DNA of 64,000 nt. Origin: Antedon mediterranea (taxonomy: Eukaryota > Echinodermata > Crinoidea > Comatulida > Antedonidae). A program made the translations under genes and the position numbers. Every line of letters begins with the position of its first letter. Within the stretch, counting starts at the first letter, position 1. Shown piece by piece: positions 22,853 through 36,600 of the stretch. The notes under the pieces were generated by a model. It was not told the origin of the DNA. It was given only the letters and a program-made list of their open reading frames with translations, and made no database searches. The DNA lies in contig NC_092676.1 in the NCBI RefSeq assembly GCF_964355755.1, positions 19,884,288 to 19,948,287 of the forward strand, read 5' to 3'.

Positions 22853-23581
22853 TATGTATACTATTTATTTTGATGTCTAGTTTGATTTGATTTAAATTTA
22901 TTAGGAAAATCATAATAAATACGTACAAAGAGATAACATAAATTACTGACATTACAAATAATACATTTATAGTCATTAAATTATTTACACTTCCTGCAGT
23001 ACTATATTTTCAAGCTTTTTTTAAAATATATTATGCATGCGCTAAAGTCTGTAGATAACATTGAAATGAAATACTACATTAATGGGAAGATAGAAAGAAG
23101 GGTCACTGTGTGGGTGCAATTTATCACTACCTTTAAATAAAAGTACAATTGTATTGCATAAGTTGGCTATAAAATGAATGGAAATAAGACCTAATAAATG
23201 CTGTTTAAATATTTATTCAATATCTATATTATCAGGATGTTGGTATTGCTGTTAAAACCACATATTAAGGACATGAAACAAAAAAATGTGTTTTAAAACC
23301 ATAAATTATTATTATTATTAGTAATATTATACTGAAGTAAACAGACCTTTTATTGTATTTTAGCTATTTTTACTGATTTTGTTTCATTTTGTTATTTAAA
23401 TCGAAAACATTATGAAAAATACCAGGCAGGGGCAGATACTTTAAAAGCAAAATATAGCGCTGTTAAACTCAATTGTCCCAGCTACCCTCATTACTGTTTT
23501 TTTACATAATTTTGTTCAAAAAGTGTTTCGTCTACATATTACCAATTTTATTTTTAGAATTGCAAGTAAAAATCAGTCTTA

Positions 23582-23717
23582 AGCTCTGTCTACACTATCA
23601 AACTTTAAGTGACAAAAAAATGCAATGTGTCAATGGGCATGATAATGTCATATCACTACCATATTTGGGCAAGTCACACTTTTTTAGTCAAACTAGTTTG
23701 ATAGAGTAGACAGAGCT
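23582..23717. mobile_element. PIF/Harbinger-like MITE with TTA flanks
   Basis: AGCTCTGTCTACACTATC at the left and GAGTAGACAGAGCT at the right; TTA at 23579-23581 and 23718-23720. Confidence 0.75.
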
Positions 23718-24570
23718 TTAGTGTTTGGTGGGCATTCAATCGACTTTGCACCCCTCGTGTACAGTAATACGGGTAGTATTAGTACACCCCACACACACAC
23801 AAAATTTTCAATACTGCCCACACAGTCTTGCGTGATAGCTTTTTTTATGACTCATTTGTTAAATGGCAAAATTTCTTGTTCCTTCGAGTTAATTCTCAGT
23901 ATAATTCTGTATCGTGGAACCCATAGTTTTTTTTTAAACAGGCTTAACATTTAAGTGTCATTTCTTTTCATTGTTTTATAAATGGTAAGTGCAAGGCTCT
24001 TTATGTTAATTTTTTATGTTGGGTTGTTTTATTATATCTTTGTGCTAAGCTAGGCTTTGATTTAACTGCATTATTCATGACGAAATAAATCTGGTGTCTT
24101 GTTCGGTACCTCGTCGTTGGTGAATCATTTTGGCAGTGTATTTTGTAGTTTTTACATTATTCCAAATATGGTATTGTTGACAATCTTGGTTTCATTTCTG
24201 TATGAAGAATTAACCAAGTGTTGACAGCTAAAAGCAGTTCAGAACGCATTTCACAATACAGTATTCTGTTTTGTATTGAGTTTTTCTATGAACTTCTGTT
24301 ATTTATAATATGCTACGTTTTGTTACAGTATATCAAATCAGATTTTAACAGATATAATTGTGTTTTCTTTTGTAATCTAGTTTTATTTCAATTTTACTTG
24401 TAACTGACTGTGAAAAGACCTTTATTTATTCGAACTTTGAGTTTCAGGTAGTGTGAATAAATCAATAAATTTGTCTGATTTGGGAACCATGACTTGTTGC
24501 ATATGTATGCAGAGTTCAAAGTGGAAGTAATCTGATTATATATACATATGTTTTTTTTAATTTCACAGGC

Positions 24571-24603
24571 ATGATTTGCAAGTTTGTAACCAAACATGAG
24601 TAG
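24571..24603 (+). promoter_or_regulatory. Short upstream ORF overlapping the DENND2 start codon
   Basis: Two bases into the exon an ATG opens a 10-codon frame (MICKFVTKHE) whose stop TAG overlaps the main start in the string ATGAGTAG (24596-24603). It is out of frame with the main ORF. Such an arrangement can lower or retune translation by leaky scanning or reinitiation; the effect here is inferred. Confidence 0.5.
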
Positions 24604-27600
24604 AACAGGAACTACTGTACCTCTAACAATAAATCCTTTACATAGAAAGATCAAACAAAGTAGTAAAAGCGGGAAAGAATTCTCGAAAGTGCGACGCTCG
24701 ACTAAAAGCATAAAGCCAGATCTTTTTGCTCAACGTTGGTCACAAAATGATACTGAACTAAATGGTAGTTGTAGTAACAATGTAAGACAAGGTAGTAATG
24801 GGAATATTAAACGGTCAAATGGAGTAAGAGTGACGGATCAAAACTCAACGCAATGTAAATCAGACTTACTGCAAGTACCACGATATGAACGCCGATTGCC
24901 TAGTAAAAATGATGGATTACATACTAGACATATAGGCCAAGAATTACCCAGAAGGCCAGAAACAAGATCTGTCATTGAAACACAAAGCCCAAGATTAAGC
25001 AACAATTTACTGCATCCTCATTGGTCAGTTGCTGGTCTGCCTAGCGAAACATATAACGGCATGGAGCAAAAACCACGTCCTGTTAAAAGCCGACCTCAAG
25101 CACGAAATGTTGTCACGAAAGTTTTAAAAAAGCGTGCAGCATCAGGCAAGGAGGAACAAAGCCTTAGTAACGATAACGTACATATGCGACAAAATAATGG
25201 GAGTCTGTCTACTGAGTCAGACAGGAATTCAGTATTTGACCGTGTGAAAGAATTTGAAGGCATCGATAAATGTCCAAATACTAATTCAAACCGCCGTACT
25301 GTAAAAGACGAACAATCACATGTCGACTTAAACCCACGCGTCATAAAAAATGAATCGCAAAATCTGCACCATACTTATGAAAATCAAGACGTTAAGGAAA
25401 AGGAAGAGAAGAATCCTCGGATTGGACCAAAACCAACAATAAAGCCTAAAACGAAACGAGTTCAGAATGTTTTTGAAAAGAAAAAGAAAAGTATGTCAAC
25501 AGCAATAGTTCATACTTACGAGGAGGTGGCAGAGGATGAGATTGAACACGACGAATCAAATGTTGGAAACATGCACAGGAATAAAAATGTTGACCTATCA
25601 AAACAATCTAGGAATATACGCGATGGTGCAAAATCGCAACGCGAAAGATCCATTGTTCTAGGTGAAAAAAAAGATGGTAGAACAATTGGCAGCTCTGATT
25701 CGCCACGATATGAAGACGTTTACGAGGGTGATGATACCGAATTTGATAGAAAACCGAATTTAAAATTTAGCGTGTACGATGAAGTATTTGAAGGAAGCGT
25801 TGATGATACGTTTCAAATCGTGTCGCCTGTTTCACCATCCCATAACTCAAAACCATTGCCTCCGCCAAAACCTAAAAGTAAACTTCCCCCTCCGTATTTT
25901 GTTCTGGAAAGAAACAGTGCTGACAGCGATACACTAAACTCCCCGGACAACCAGTCTAATGGAGATTTTCGACAATCTTTATTTCATTTTCAAGCGTACA
26001 AAACACCATACGTTTTAGCAGACACAAATGGGATGATCGACCAGCCAGTGTCGCCGACTGGTCAGAGTTCAAGACGCAATCTGTACGACAAACCTCTGCT
26101 TTTATCGCAGCGTTCAGCAAGTGCTGAGGATATTTTTGATCAACAGAAAACGACAATTCAGGACGGGAGTGGGTATTCCATACCAGGTAGTCATTTATGG
26201 AGGGCTCGTTCATATACAGAACATGTAAGTACGTTTGTGATGTTAAAGGTAAATATTTGTGACATTTAGGAAAAAAAAGTTAATGTGATTATTCATTTAT
26301 TTGTAACTTGTAAGGGAACGGTTTATTTTTTAATTGAAATTGTTAAATATTTGAAAATTGCACACTTAGGAGTTTTAATCCATCTCATTGAGTATCACAA
26401 GCTCTGTCTCCACTATCAAATTTTACGCGACAACAAAAATGTGATATGCCCATATATAAACTTGATGATGTCATATCACTACCATGTTTTGGCAAATCAC
26501 CACCATATTTGGGCATATCATACTATTTTTTTTGTCAAACTAGTTTGATAGTGTAGACATAGCTTTACACTCTACAGTGTGTGTTGGTGTCCACTGCTGG
26601 TCCTATTATGACTTTAGTATTTACTATCACTTCTGCTGCTATACTGTATAGTGTTTAGTTTGAAAAAGCCATTTCAGTAAGTTATTTTCTTCCCTTGGCA
26701 GAAAGCTTGCTATTGGCCAATATCTCCCGATTTATAGATGATTCTGTGGCTAGAACACAGCGAAATTTCCATCTTCAGGACAGAATAATCAATATCTTCA
26801 CATTTTAACAGGGTGAAGAGAAATCCCCCATTAAAGAGGAGGTAAGGCTTATTCCATTAAAAGATGGAGACTCAGGCTTTACAGCAAAGAAAGGAAAAAA
26901 GGGCCGTTTACAGACAGTAAGTTTTATTGTTATATCTTGATCCAAAAAAATATATATATTATTATAGCAAATTAGATTAAATAGTGTATTTGTTTTTTGT
27001 GCAATATTATTTTTTTTAATTGTTGTATTGTATTCTAGTGCATTTACTAATATTGTCTACTTTGTATTTTGATAATTTCAAATTTAAAAAGCATTGGGCA
27101 GATATGCCAAGTCTTTCGCTCTCGCTCACCCATCAAGGCTTGTCGAACACCTCCATCCCAGCGACCAAGCCTTTAATGCATCGAACTTGCAAAGTTTGGG
27201 GAGTTAGTATTTTTATTATTATATTTATTATCAGTGCATGTTTAAATTGCATTAACCTTGAATTTCAAGGCAAGGAATAGGAACACATTTGGCTGTCAAA
27301 ACGTCCCTCTACGATACTTGTTAACCAATGATTGTGTATTATTAAGAATAAAACATAAATAATCCAAAATGATGAAAATGTTATTTTATGCTTGATTACA
27401 TATAATTTTTTCAGCATATTGTTCAAATATGATACTAACACTTTCCAAGTTTTCAATTTCCTTCCAAGTACTAATTACTGAAGGGTACGTTTTCTATTAA
27501 TAGTCTAAAAGATTGCGTATCAAGTAATTGCATTGCTTTTTATTACTATACAGCCTAGGGATCTCATGAACCTCAAACTCCTGTTAATAAGGACATAGAG

Positions 27601-30600
27601 AGTACACAGTGTTAAGGAGCTAGAAACTCTTTGCTAAGAGCCTATCGAACAGCTCTTAAGAACATTTCCTTTCAAATTATCGTTTTCAAAAACACTTAAA
27701 AAATTGATGCAAAAGTTGATTAACTCAATGTAGTCTGACTTGTGATATGTTTTAAAGGCTATGATTGGTTTCATGATTTGCCTAGGTCACTATGGGAAAT
27801 AATATGTCGGTTCGTGTCGTTTTTATAGCTAAATTTGTACAAAACTGCTTCAAAATAATGTTTTTATTTAGAAAAACTTACACTACAGCATAATATCAAG
27901 AATTGTTATTCAATGTACAGTACTGTAAAAGCATGAGCTGTGCAGTTGATTCAAGGAATACATCAAATGGTTTTACATATATGTTTCTAGCTAACACCTT
28001 ATTTCAAGTTTAAAATAAGTGATTTTACACCTTATTTCAAGTTTAAAATAAGTAATTTTACACCTTATTTCAAGTTTAAAATAAGTGATTTTATTACTGT
28101 AATGATGTGCCCTACGACCTACGTTTTTTCGACCTAATTTAAGGTCACAAACTATATTTTATACAAAATTAATACTAGGCCTATATGATCCTATTTCGAT
28201 AACTTTTTTTCGTCTTTAAACTGTTAAAAATGTGAAAAATAAGTTGATTCTAATAATTTAAGCGGCCCGCTATAAATCCCACAAGGATTGACATTTTCAT
28301 GTTGATATGGATGCACGGCAAGTTTCGGTCGGCGATCATGAAAACAAATAAGAGAACCATAACTTTTTGGCGAAAATACCAGGTCTTCCCCAATTTGTAT
28401 TAACGGATTCTGCCAAAAAAGGAAATACTAATTATTTAAAACTAACTTTAAAAAAAAACTAAAACAAATTTTAAACTAAAAGCTTATAAAATACAGCCAA
28501 CTCTCATTAAATTGATGCAACTAGAGTTGTCTACATACAGTATAACCTCTATTAAGGGTATACCTTCTAGACCCAACAAAGTGTCCCCTTCATATGGGTG
28601 TTCCCTGAATAAGGAATATTAAAACACATAAGGCTCCTTGTTCGTTACACAGGAAAGTATCCCCGTAATAGAGGTCCCCTAATGTAGTTCTTATGTATTT
28701 CAAAGAACTGAAATAATTTTATCCTTTTCGTTTTCAGGTATAAACATTATTTTAGATAATAATGAGGACACAAATATGTTCTGTTGATCTTGTTTTTGAT
28801 AGAGTTGGCTGTATTTACTAAAATAAAATATCTAACATCTTTTTTTCTGAATTCTTTAATTTGCAGGATATTCACTATAGCAAGTATAATACTCTGCCAA
28901 ATGACTCTTACTCAAAAGTTTGTAGCTTGTGGTTTGCCAGCTGACCACTTTACTTCCTGCATGCTCGCTTTAGATATTAACAGAACTAGAATTCAATTAC
29001 GAAGTACTAGCATGACATACAAAAAACCATTCTGGGTTACCACCGCCATCTTTATAATATTCCATTTCAGAATACAGTACTGAAGACCCCTATTAAGAGC
29101 AGTGGTGTAGCAGCTATGAGTGCTCACTGGCTAAACCCCGGGGCCCAGAGGAAAAAAAGGCATTAAAATATGTCGAAAACAGCTTTGCCAGAGGCTTCCA
29201 GCGTTAGTAGAAGGCCACTTAGGGTTCCTAAACAAGGGTTCTCAGGTCTCTGTGTTACGCCACTGATTAAGAGGACACTGTTTTGACTATAGAAAGCGTC
29301 CCCTTAAGAGGGCCGTCCCCTTAAGAGGGCCGTCCCCTGGTTCTACTGTATTTAGTTTTTCATCGGTCAAGGCTAGCAAAATATTGTCTTGTAAAATTTA
29401 CACCCATAGTTGCCAAGGGCTATTTTCGAAAATATAAATAAATAATAAAGACCTCTATTAATAAATACATAAGCCAATAAGGGCATGCCCAAAAAGGGTA
29501 ACGCATTTACATTGTATGTCAGACTAGTACTAAAGTGTAAACTGATAATACCAATGCATATACTGTATGTATAGAGACTTCACTATAATTTCTCTATGAT
29601 ATGCCATAGGTATACAGTATATACTGTATATAAATATACTCATGGTAATAGCAATGCCTTTAATTATCTATATTAGTTATAGAATATTATTATTACTACT
29701 ATTATTTATTAATTAGTTTACTTTAGTCACATTGCAGTCCTATTTGTTTTACTATGACCTGCTATTGTTGACACAATATCCAACATGTCTTTTATTGATA
29801 CTCTTCACAATAACCCCTATATGACTAATGCTTTAGCTTTGCTCTGAACCTAAAGAAAAACATGTTGAATCACAATACAAGGTCGTCAGTCTTGAGTGTT
29901 AGAATGACATTTTTTATTTTGATTTCCTTATTTATATATATTATTGATTTTAATATGTTTTTTTTTTTCATTCTTTTTATCATCAATTCATCATCAACAA
30001 CAAATATCAAATGATTTTAATTTTTAGTTAATTATATATTAACTTGTATTTTTATTGTATAAGAATATAAATTTATGTAATTACTTTAAATCACATATAT
30101 ATAATATAATATTAATTTATATATTTATGTATTTAAACTTTTAATTTACATATTATATTCACTGTGCACAGATGTTTATATCATATTTATAATGTACTGT
30201 AACAAAATATATAAGATTAACAAATTTGATGACAACTTTGATTTGAACTTAGAATCGTCTGCGTATCAGGCAAATGCCCTACCATTTAGACCACTGAGGT
30301 TTTCATAATCTTTTCAGAGATTTCTATCCAAAAATCTTTTCATTTGATAATATAGAAACAAAAACTATGTGAGATTTGAACTTAGATTTGAACATATCAT
30401 CTTTTATATATCAGGCAAACATTCTAACATTAGACCACAAAAATCATTATTCAGAGATTTCTTTCAATTGATTTGACTTTTTCTAGGAAATTCAACAAAT
30501 GATTTATATTGCTTTTAAGATGAATACAAGTTTGCAGTCCATAAGTACTTTATTGATAGATTTATAAGTACCTGTTCAAATTGACAGTCGTTTATTTCAT

Positions 30601-33600
30601 AAGGTCATTTAATAATGAGTAAATACAAAAGTGAAAGTATAATTTTGTTTTAATTTCCTGAATGCTATTATTATAATGATACAGTACTTTCTTAAGCTCT
30701 GTTAAATACACTATTAAACTAGTTTGATGTGCACAAATACGGTAGTGATATGCCCAAATATGGTAGTGATATGCCCAAATATGGTAGTGATATGCCCAAG
30801 TATGGTAGTGATATAAAATCATATATGGGCATATCACATTTTTTTTTGTCACATAAAGTTTGATAGTGTAAACAGAGCTTTATTTATAGTAGTATAAAAT
30901 AGAAAAAAAAGAAGCAAAATTATGATGTATTCATTTTAAAAGATACATTTATATAATTAAATGTTAATTGGATGGATATTTATTGCATCAAACCTCATCC
31001 TTCTTCCAGATTCTACCCTCTCTTTGATCCCCATTCTACCCTCTCTTTGATCCCCATTCTACCCTCTCTTTGATCCCCATTCTACCCTCTCTTTGATCCC
31101 CATTCTACCCTCTCTTTGATCCCCATCCCTTCACCCAACATTTTAAAAGTTTTGTACGGTTGGAAAAATATGTAGAACTTTTTTAATTCTTTATTCTATT
31201 GCTTTTTAAAAAATAAATTCTCCAGAAAGATGAGATTGAGAGTATATTAATAACAAGGCCAACAGCCATTAAGTCGCGTGCTACAATGCATAGTGATACC
31301 GGACCGACAGACAAACAGACCGACAGACAGACGGACCGACCGACATAGTGAACTATACTGACCGAAATTACTGAACATGTTTAAAAATGTTGAAATGTTT
31401 AAAAACATTTATATTTTTTTAATTTACACGTGCGTAGCCTGTCACTTTTGACGTGCTCGTATAACGTAATTTCGAGTTGAAAAGTAAGTCAAGAAAACAG
31501 AAATCGGGCAAAAAGAGTGCGCAAAAACATTTAACGCGCAGTGCGCGCACAAAAATCTGCGCACTCATGGCAATTTTGTAAACGCTTAAAATTGCCTGAA
31601 ACGTACTCTTATTTCATCGAAAAAATTGAAAATTTTAAGCGCGCGTACGCATGCGTTACATGCGCTACGCACGTAATTGTATTGCCATATGATGATTTAT
31701 GCCCTGAAATTTATGAGTACCAAATTTTATTTAATTGTGATTCATGGTTGTTAAGATATGATTACAAACGTGATTTCGTTAAATCGTGCGTAGACCGCGT
31801 AATTTTTTATTGCGCACCGTGAAAACATAACCACATCGATTCCTGGCCATAAGGAATATTCTGTGAAAAATTGACTTAGCTAGATTAAACTGATATCAAG
31901 ATAAGGTCATAAAGCGATAAAACGCATAGTGATACCGGACCGACAGACAGACAGACAGACAGACCGACAGACAGACAGACCGACCGACATAGTGAACTAT
32001 AGAGTCGCTTCCACGCGACTAAAAACTTCTTCCTTTCTAATAAAGTTGTAATTGCGTGGTCCATATCCATAAATACAGTCAACTTTCCCAATACCGGACA
32101 CATTAGGCTGGCTAAATATATCTGGTTTTCCGGAAAGTCTGGTTTTCGGAATGTTTTTTTAATGGTAAAAATTAATTTGCGACTGGGCTTCAAGAAAAGT
32201 CTGGTATTCAGAGAGTTGACTGTATACACATTTAACTTTTACCCACAAATCAGTAATACAACAAAAATGTTATGAATGTTTTAATATATCTATATTAAAT
32301 ACACTTAATTAATATAATCATTTTGATATTTTGTCAAATTATTTTACAACACTATTTCTGCATGTGGTCGGATATTTGGTTGCAAACTATTTAAAATGGA
32401 AAATTTCTTCCATCAATATGATGATCTAACTGTATAATGTTTATTACAATCTAGATACAAAGAAAGATTAACAATGCATTCCGGAGAAAAGAGAACAAGC
32501 CAGCAAGAGAGAGTACAGCAAGTGAAGACAGGTCGTCGGTGGCGTCAGAGGACAGCGATGGCGAAATAAATGAAGCAGGTAAGGCATAACCTTGAATGTG
32601 TTGTTGAAATATTAGCAAGGTTTTCTAGAAATAGTTTTGGCGATAAGAAAATGTAAATATGAACAATTTGTCATTAAAAGTAAGTGTTTAAAAAATTGAT
32701 AAGGTTTGTTGACTTTAATATCCATGACTAAATACCAGTTTTTTCTGGTAGAGTTTTTGTATTATCTATATACAGATTTAGTTCCTCTCATTTTAACACG
32801 GAAGTGTCTTGGTTTCCACCATATATTTTGAGTTTTCAACATTGGACCTTTATCAATGGGCCTATGGTTAGCCTACTTCCAAATATTGAAGAGTAATTTT
32901 TCTACAATTCGATAATACAGTATACTGACCCTAAAGATCATATCCCCAGGTTAGGTATGAACTTCAGAATAAGATGGATTAAAGTTTGAGTTTAAAGATG
33001 TTATTCTGAGGCGATATACACCTTGTATGAAAAAAAATTAGTAAATAACAAAAATAATTCAAAAAAAATAGTTCAAATTTTGTAGGGGCTCCTGTTCATT
33101 CTTCACACATGACCAATTATCTAATTTTAGACTCGACAAAATCATATTTAAATCCAAACAATACAAAATTAAGTTATAGAGGTATTAGTATGTTATTGTT
33201 TTTGTAATTTAAACAATGAATTGTTTCCGAAAAAGTAGCCATAGAGATTCTTTTATGTAGCCAAAAAAGTTATTTTTTGATACCTAGTATTACTAACTGT
33301 GGTTGAAATCTCCATGGCAACTGTCAACGGTCACAGGAAGTCTGAGAGGAAGGGGAGAATCTAATTGTCCTAAGCTGTGTCGTAACGGTACAGCGTGGTA
33401 TGTTTGAAACTGTCAAGAGGTTAATCAACCAACCGCCTGTTTGAAAAAAAAACCTGAGAGGCCAAAGTCAAACACCTTTAATTGATTAATTTAATTCATT
33501 AGGACAAAAAAAAACACCCTGTATATAAATTGCATTTCCTAGTTCTGTTGTTATTTCTCAGTATAGAGTTGGCAGCTTTTGATGATGATAAATTAATTTG

Positions 33601-36600
33601 GTGAACTGTTCGCCGGCTTCTGTAAAGCTAGGCTATCATTTGTGATTTTTGTTTAAGCCTTTCGAGACAGCCTCGAAGCATCCTGTGTCAGGAAGCTTAG
33701 CGCCGTTTACTGGTCAGATTCTCTGCGCACTTGGCTTTCGCATCTCAGATCATTGATACTTTATTTCATTGTCATGGTTTTTTCAATAGGAAGTTTTTAA
33801 ATGTTGTTTTCAAGTAAGTGAATATTAATTTTATGCCTTATAATGACTTACTGTATTTCCTAAATATTGTTAGATAGTGTAGATTGGTGCTGATACCATG
33901 GATAAATAAAGTTTATTCAGGGAGATTTAAACAACAAAGTGCATGTACTGGTATCATCCATACATTTTGTTTGTATTTCCAAGGTTGTTGGATCAGTTCT
34001 TTTACATAAAATTATACTTTATATTTTTATAGTGATCTTTAATAAACTAATTTTGTTTGTTCTAGTGTATAGTACTGTATCTTTTAGTGGAATTATTTAG
34101 AGTTTCAAAATAATAAAATCTGATCAACACCTGTTGTTACTATACCTGGATGAATGATAATATTCAGCTTTTCAAAATAGATTAGTTTTGTTTAGTTCTT
34201 ATATTGGCAGCGTTTGTTTATTTTGTATTCTATTTCCTTATATTTGTCAATTCTATTCGCTTTACCATGATTTTTTTGGAGTTGGGTAGCCGATATATCA
34301 TTTCGACAGTCTACTCAGCTGTAAATTAGTACCTGGTTGGAATACTAGAGAGGATAAGGTGGCATGGAAATGGACTGGCCACCTCACCACATAATGCAGA
34401 GGCTTAGTAAAATGAGCTCCTACTAACAGCTCATTCCCTTATGGGACCTTTACCATGATTTGTTATGTTTATTATAATTTAGTATGGAATTTTGTATTAT
34501 TTCATTTTCAAAGAACTTATAAACACACCTCAAAAGAGGAAGTATTTAGTGTTTACAGTAGTTGAAGGTGTGATTTGTGAAATGCATTCACCAACCCAGC
34601 TAATTAGTTTTAGAGTTTATAAACAATATATCCTCTTTCCTAGCATTTTGGATACAATTTTATTTCACCCTTCAACATCTTGTAAATTCATTTTGTTTAA
34701 AACTAGTATATATCAGAGTAAGCGAGAAGGTTTACAAAAGGATGAAGTGGGTGTGGTTTTTTTTTTGACTAGAGCAAATGAATTTCCCTTTTTTAAATCT
34801 GAAGTCGGTTTGTTGAATAAAGCATGTTTGATATTTTTGCTATGTTAACTTTCAATATGTTTGATTCAAAGTTTAAGAAATAGTTGTGAAAGTAGAATTG
34901 AAACTACAGCACAAAACAACATATTTATTAGATTCTCACAATTTCCAATCAGAGGTGAAACAGTGCATTTTTGTAGACAAACACTGGTTGCGTAAGGTAT
35001 AATTTTGTAGGAAACAATTGAGGCTATTAGATTATGGTGATATTCCGCTTTGCATGCTTTGTCACAAGAAATTTAAAATATTATTATTATTATTATATCC
35101 AAAAAAAAAAAAAAAATAAAAATGAGGTAGCCTATGTTTCCTACTCACAAATATATGTTGAAGCAAAAGCAGTTCTGAAACCTATTGCTTGTTCCTGACA
35201 AGATTGTGGTAAAAATATTGATTCTATTATTCGAATAAACGCTCTGCTTTGAATAAACACTTTCTTCAAATCAAATGCCCCCATAGAACATCATTTTTAA
35301 TAAAAGCTCACCCACGAATTAACCCTCTACAGGGCCTTTATTTATTTCCTCAAATAAATTTCTTGTAGCAGAATTCATTGATTGACATGATCTACAATTA
35401 ACCAAGCATTTTGAGAAAATGTTTACTGTATTTTATCACTTCTCGAAATTAATTGTGTTTTTTCATATCTAGTGGTATTATGTTACCAATTACACCAAAA
35501 AAAATAAATGCATCCCTTGGCCAAATTAAATACAAAAATCCCTCCTGAACAATAAATGGCCTTGGCGAATTCCATACGGTGAATATAAAAATAAATATAA
35601 AATATGGCTCCTAATGAATAATAAAAGAAAAATATTATTTTAAAAGTTGCATATAAGCTGTGTGGTCACAATGATAATATTGCTATAATTTTATATAGCA
35701 TATCCGTAGATGTTCATTGTAATGCTTGATAATTTCTGGCCCATTTACCTACAAGGATCGTGATAGAGTTATTTGTCTCGTGGAAGAAAATGTATAATGG
35801 TCAGAGTTGTAGAAAGGAAATGAAAATAAGTAGATTGAGTACTGATTTTGTGCACAATCGTATAACGAAGAATTTATATAATTCTTCATGCTTCAATGAA
35901 CTCAATTTCGCAATATTCACACAATTCAACACAAATTTTTGTTTATTTTATAAATAAACCAGAAATGAGGCATTATTTCTTTATTTATTTCTTAATAATA
36001 TATATGTATATATATTCTTGCACCAGATATATGTTTATTTTTAAATCATTCATATTCGATAAAGTTTATTCTTATTCAACTTTTTTTTTATAGAACATAA
36101 AAAGAGGCTAACAGAAATAAGACGTAGACGAAGTCGCTCCCAGTATTGCAGGGTAGAACGTATCCGCCAGTACGCACGTTATGAAAAGTTATTTGATTAT
36201 GTCGTAGTTGTGTCATTACGGAATAATTCAGAGAAACGATGCTTTGAGCCATATGAAGTGAGGAGATTTCCGCAAGAGGTAAGAATGTTTCCGGTATCAA
36301 TTGGATTTATGTATTGTAGATGTTTCCAGTATGACTATAATATTGGGTATGAAAATAGTTATCATCCAATACATGTATGCCATTAGAGAGTGAATTGGCA
36401 TAATGATTAAGGGATATAGGACTAGCGTGTGAGAGGCATGGGTTTGACCTTTCTCTACCATAATTTGTGTATCATTAAGCAAGATAATCTGCCCTCATTG
36501 CCTGTCTTTCGGATGGGACGTAAAGTCGTTGAACCTGTGTACATACATGCATGTGCCTGATAAAAGATTTTCAAAAAGACAATGTTCATAGTCATTCACA

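Noticed and set aside
24394-24711. 105-codon minus-strand ORF
   Set aside because: Shadow of the DENND2 first coding exon and its upstream intron.
31541-31822. 93-codon ORF with CG-rich start
   Set aside because: Lies wholly inside a MITE-like element; no transposase motif.
34492-34848. 118-codon ORF in DENND2 intron 3
   Set aside because: AT-rich intronic frame with no recognisable motif, splice context or codon signature.
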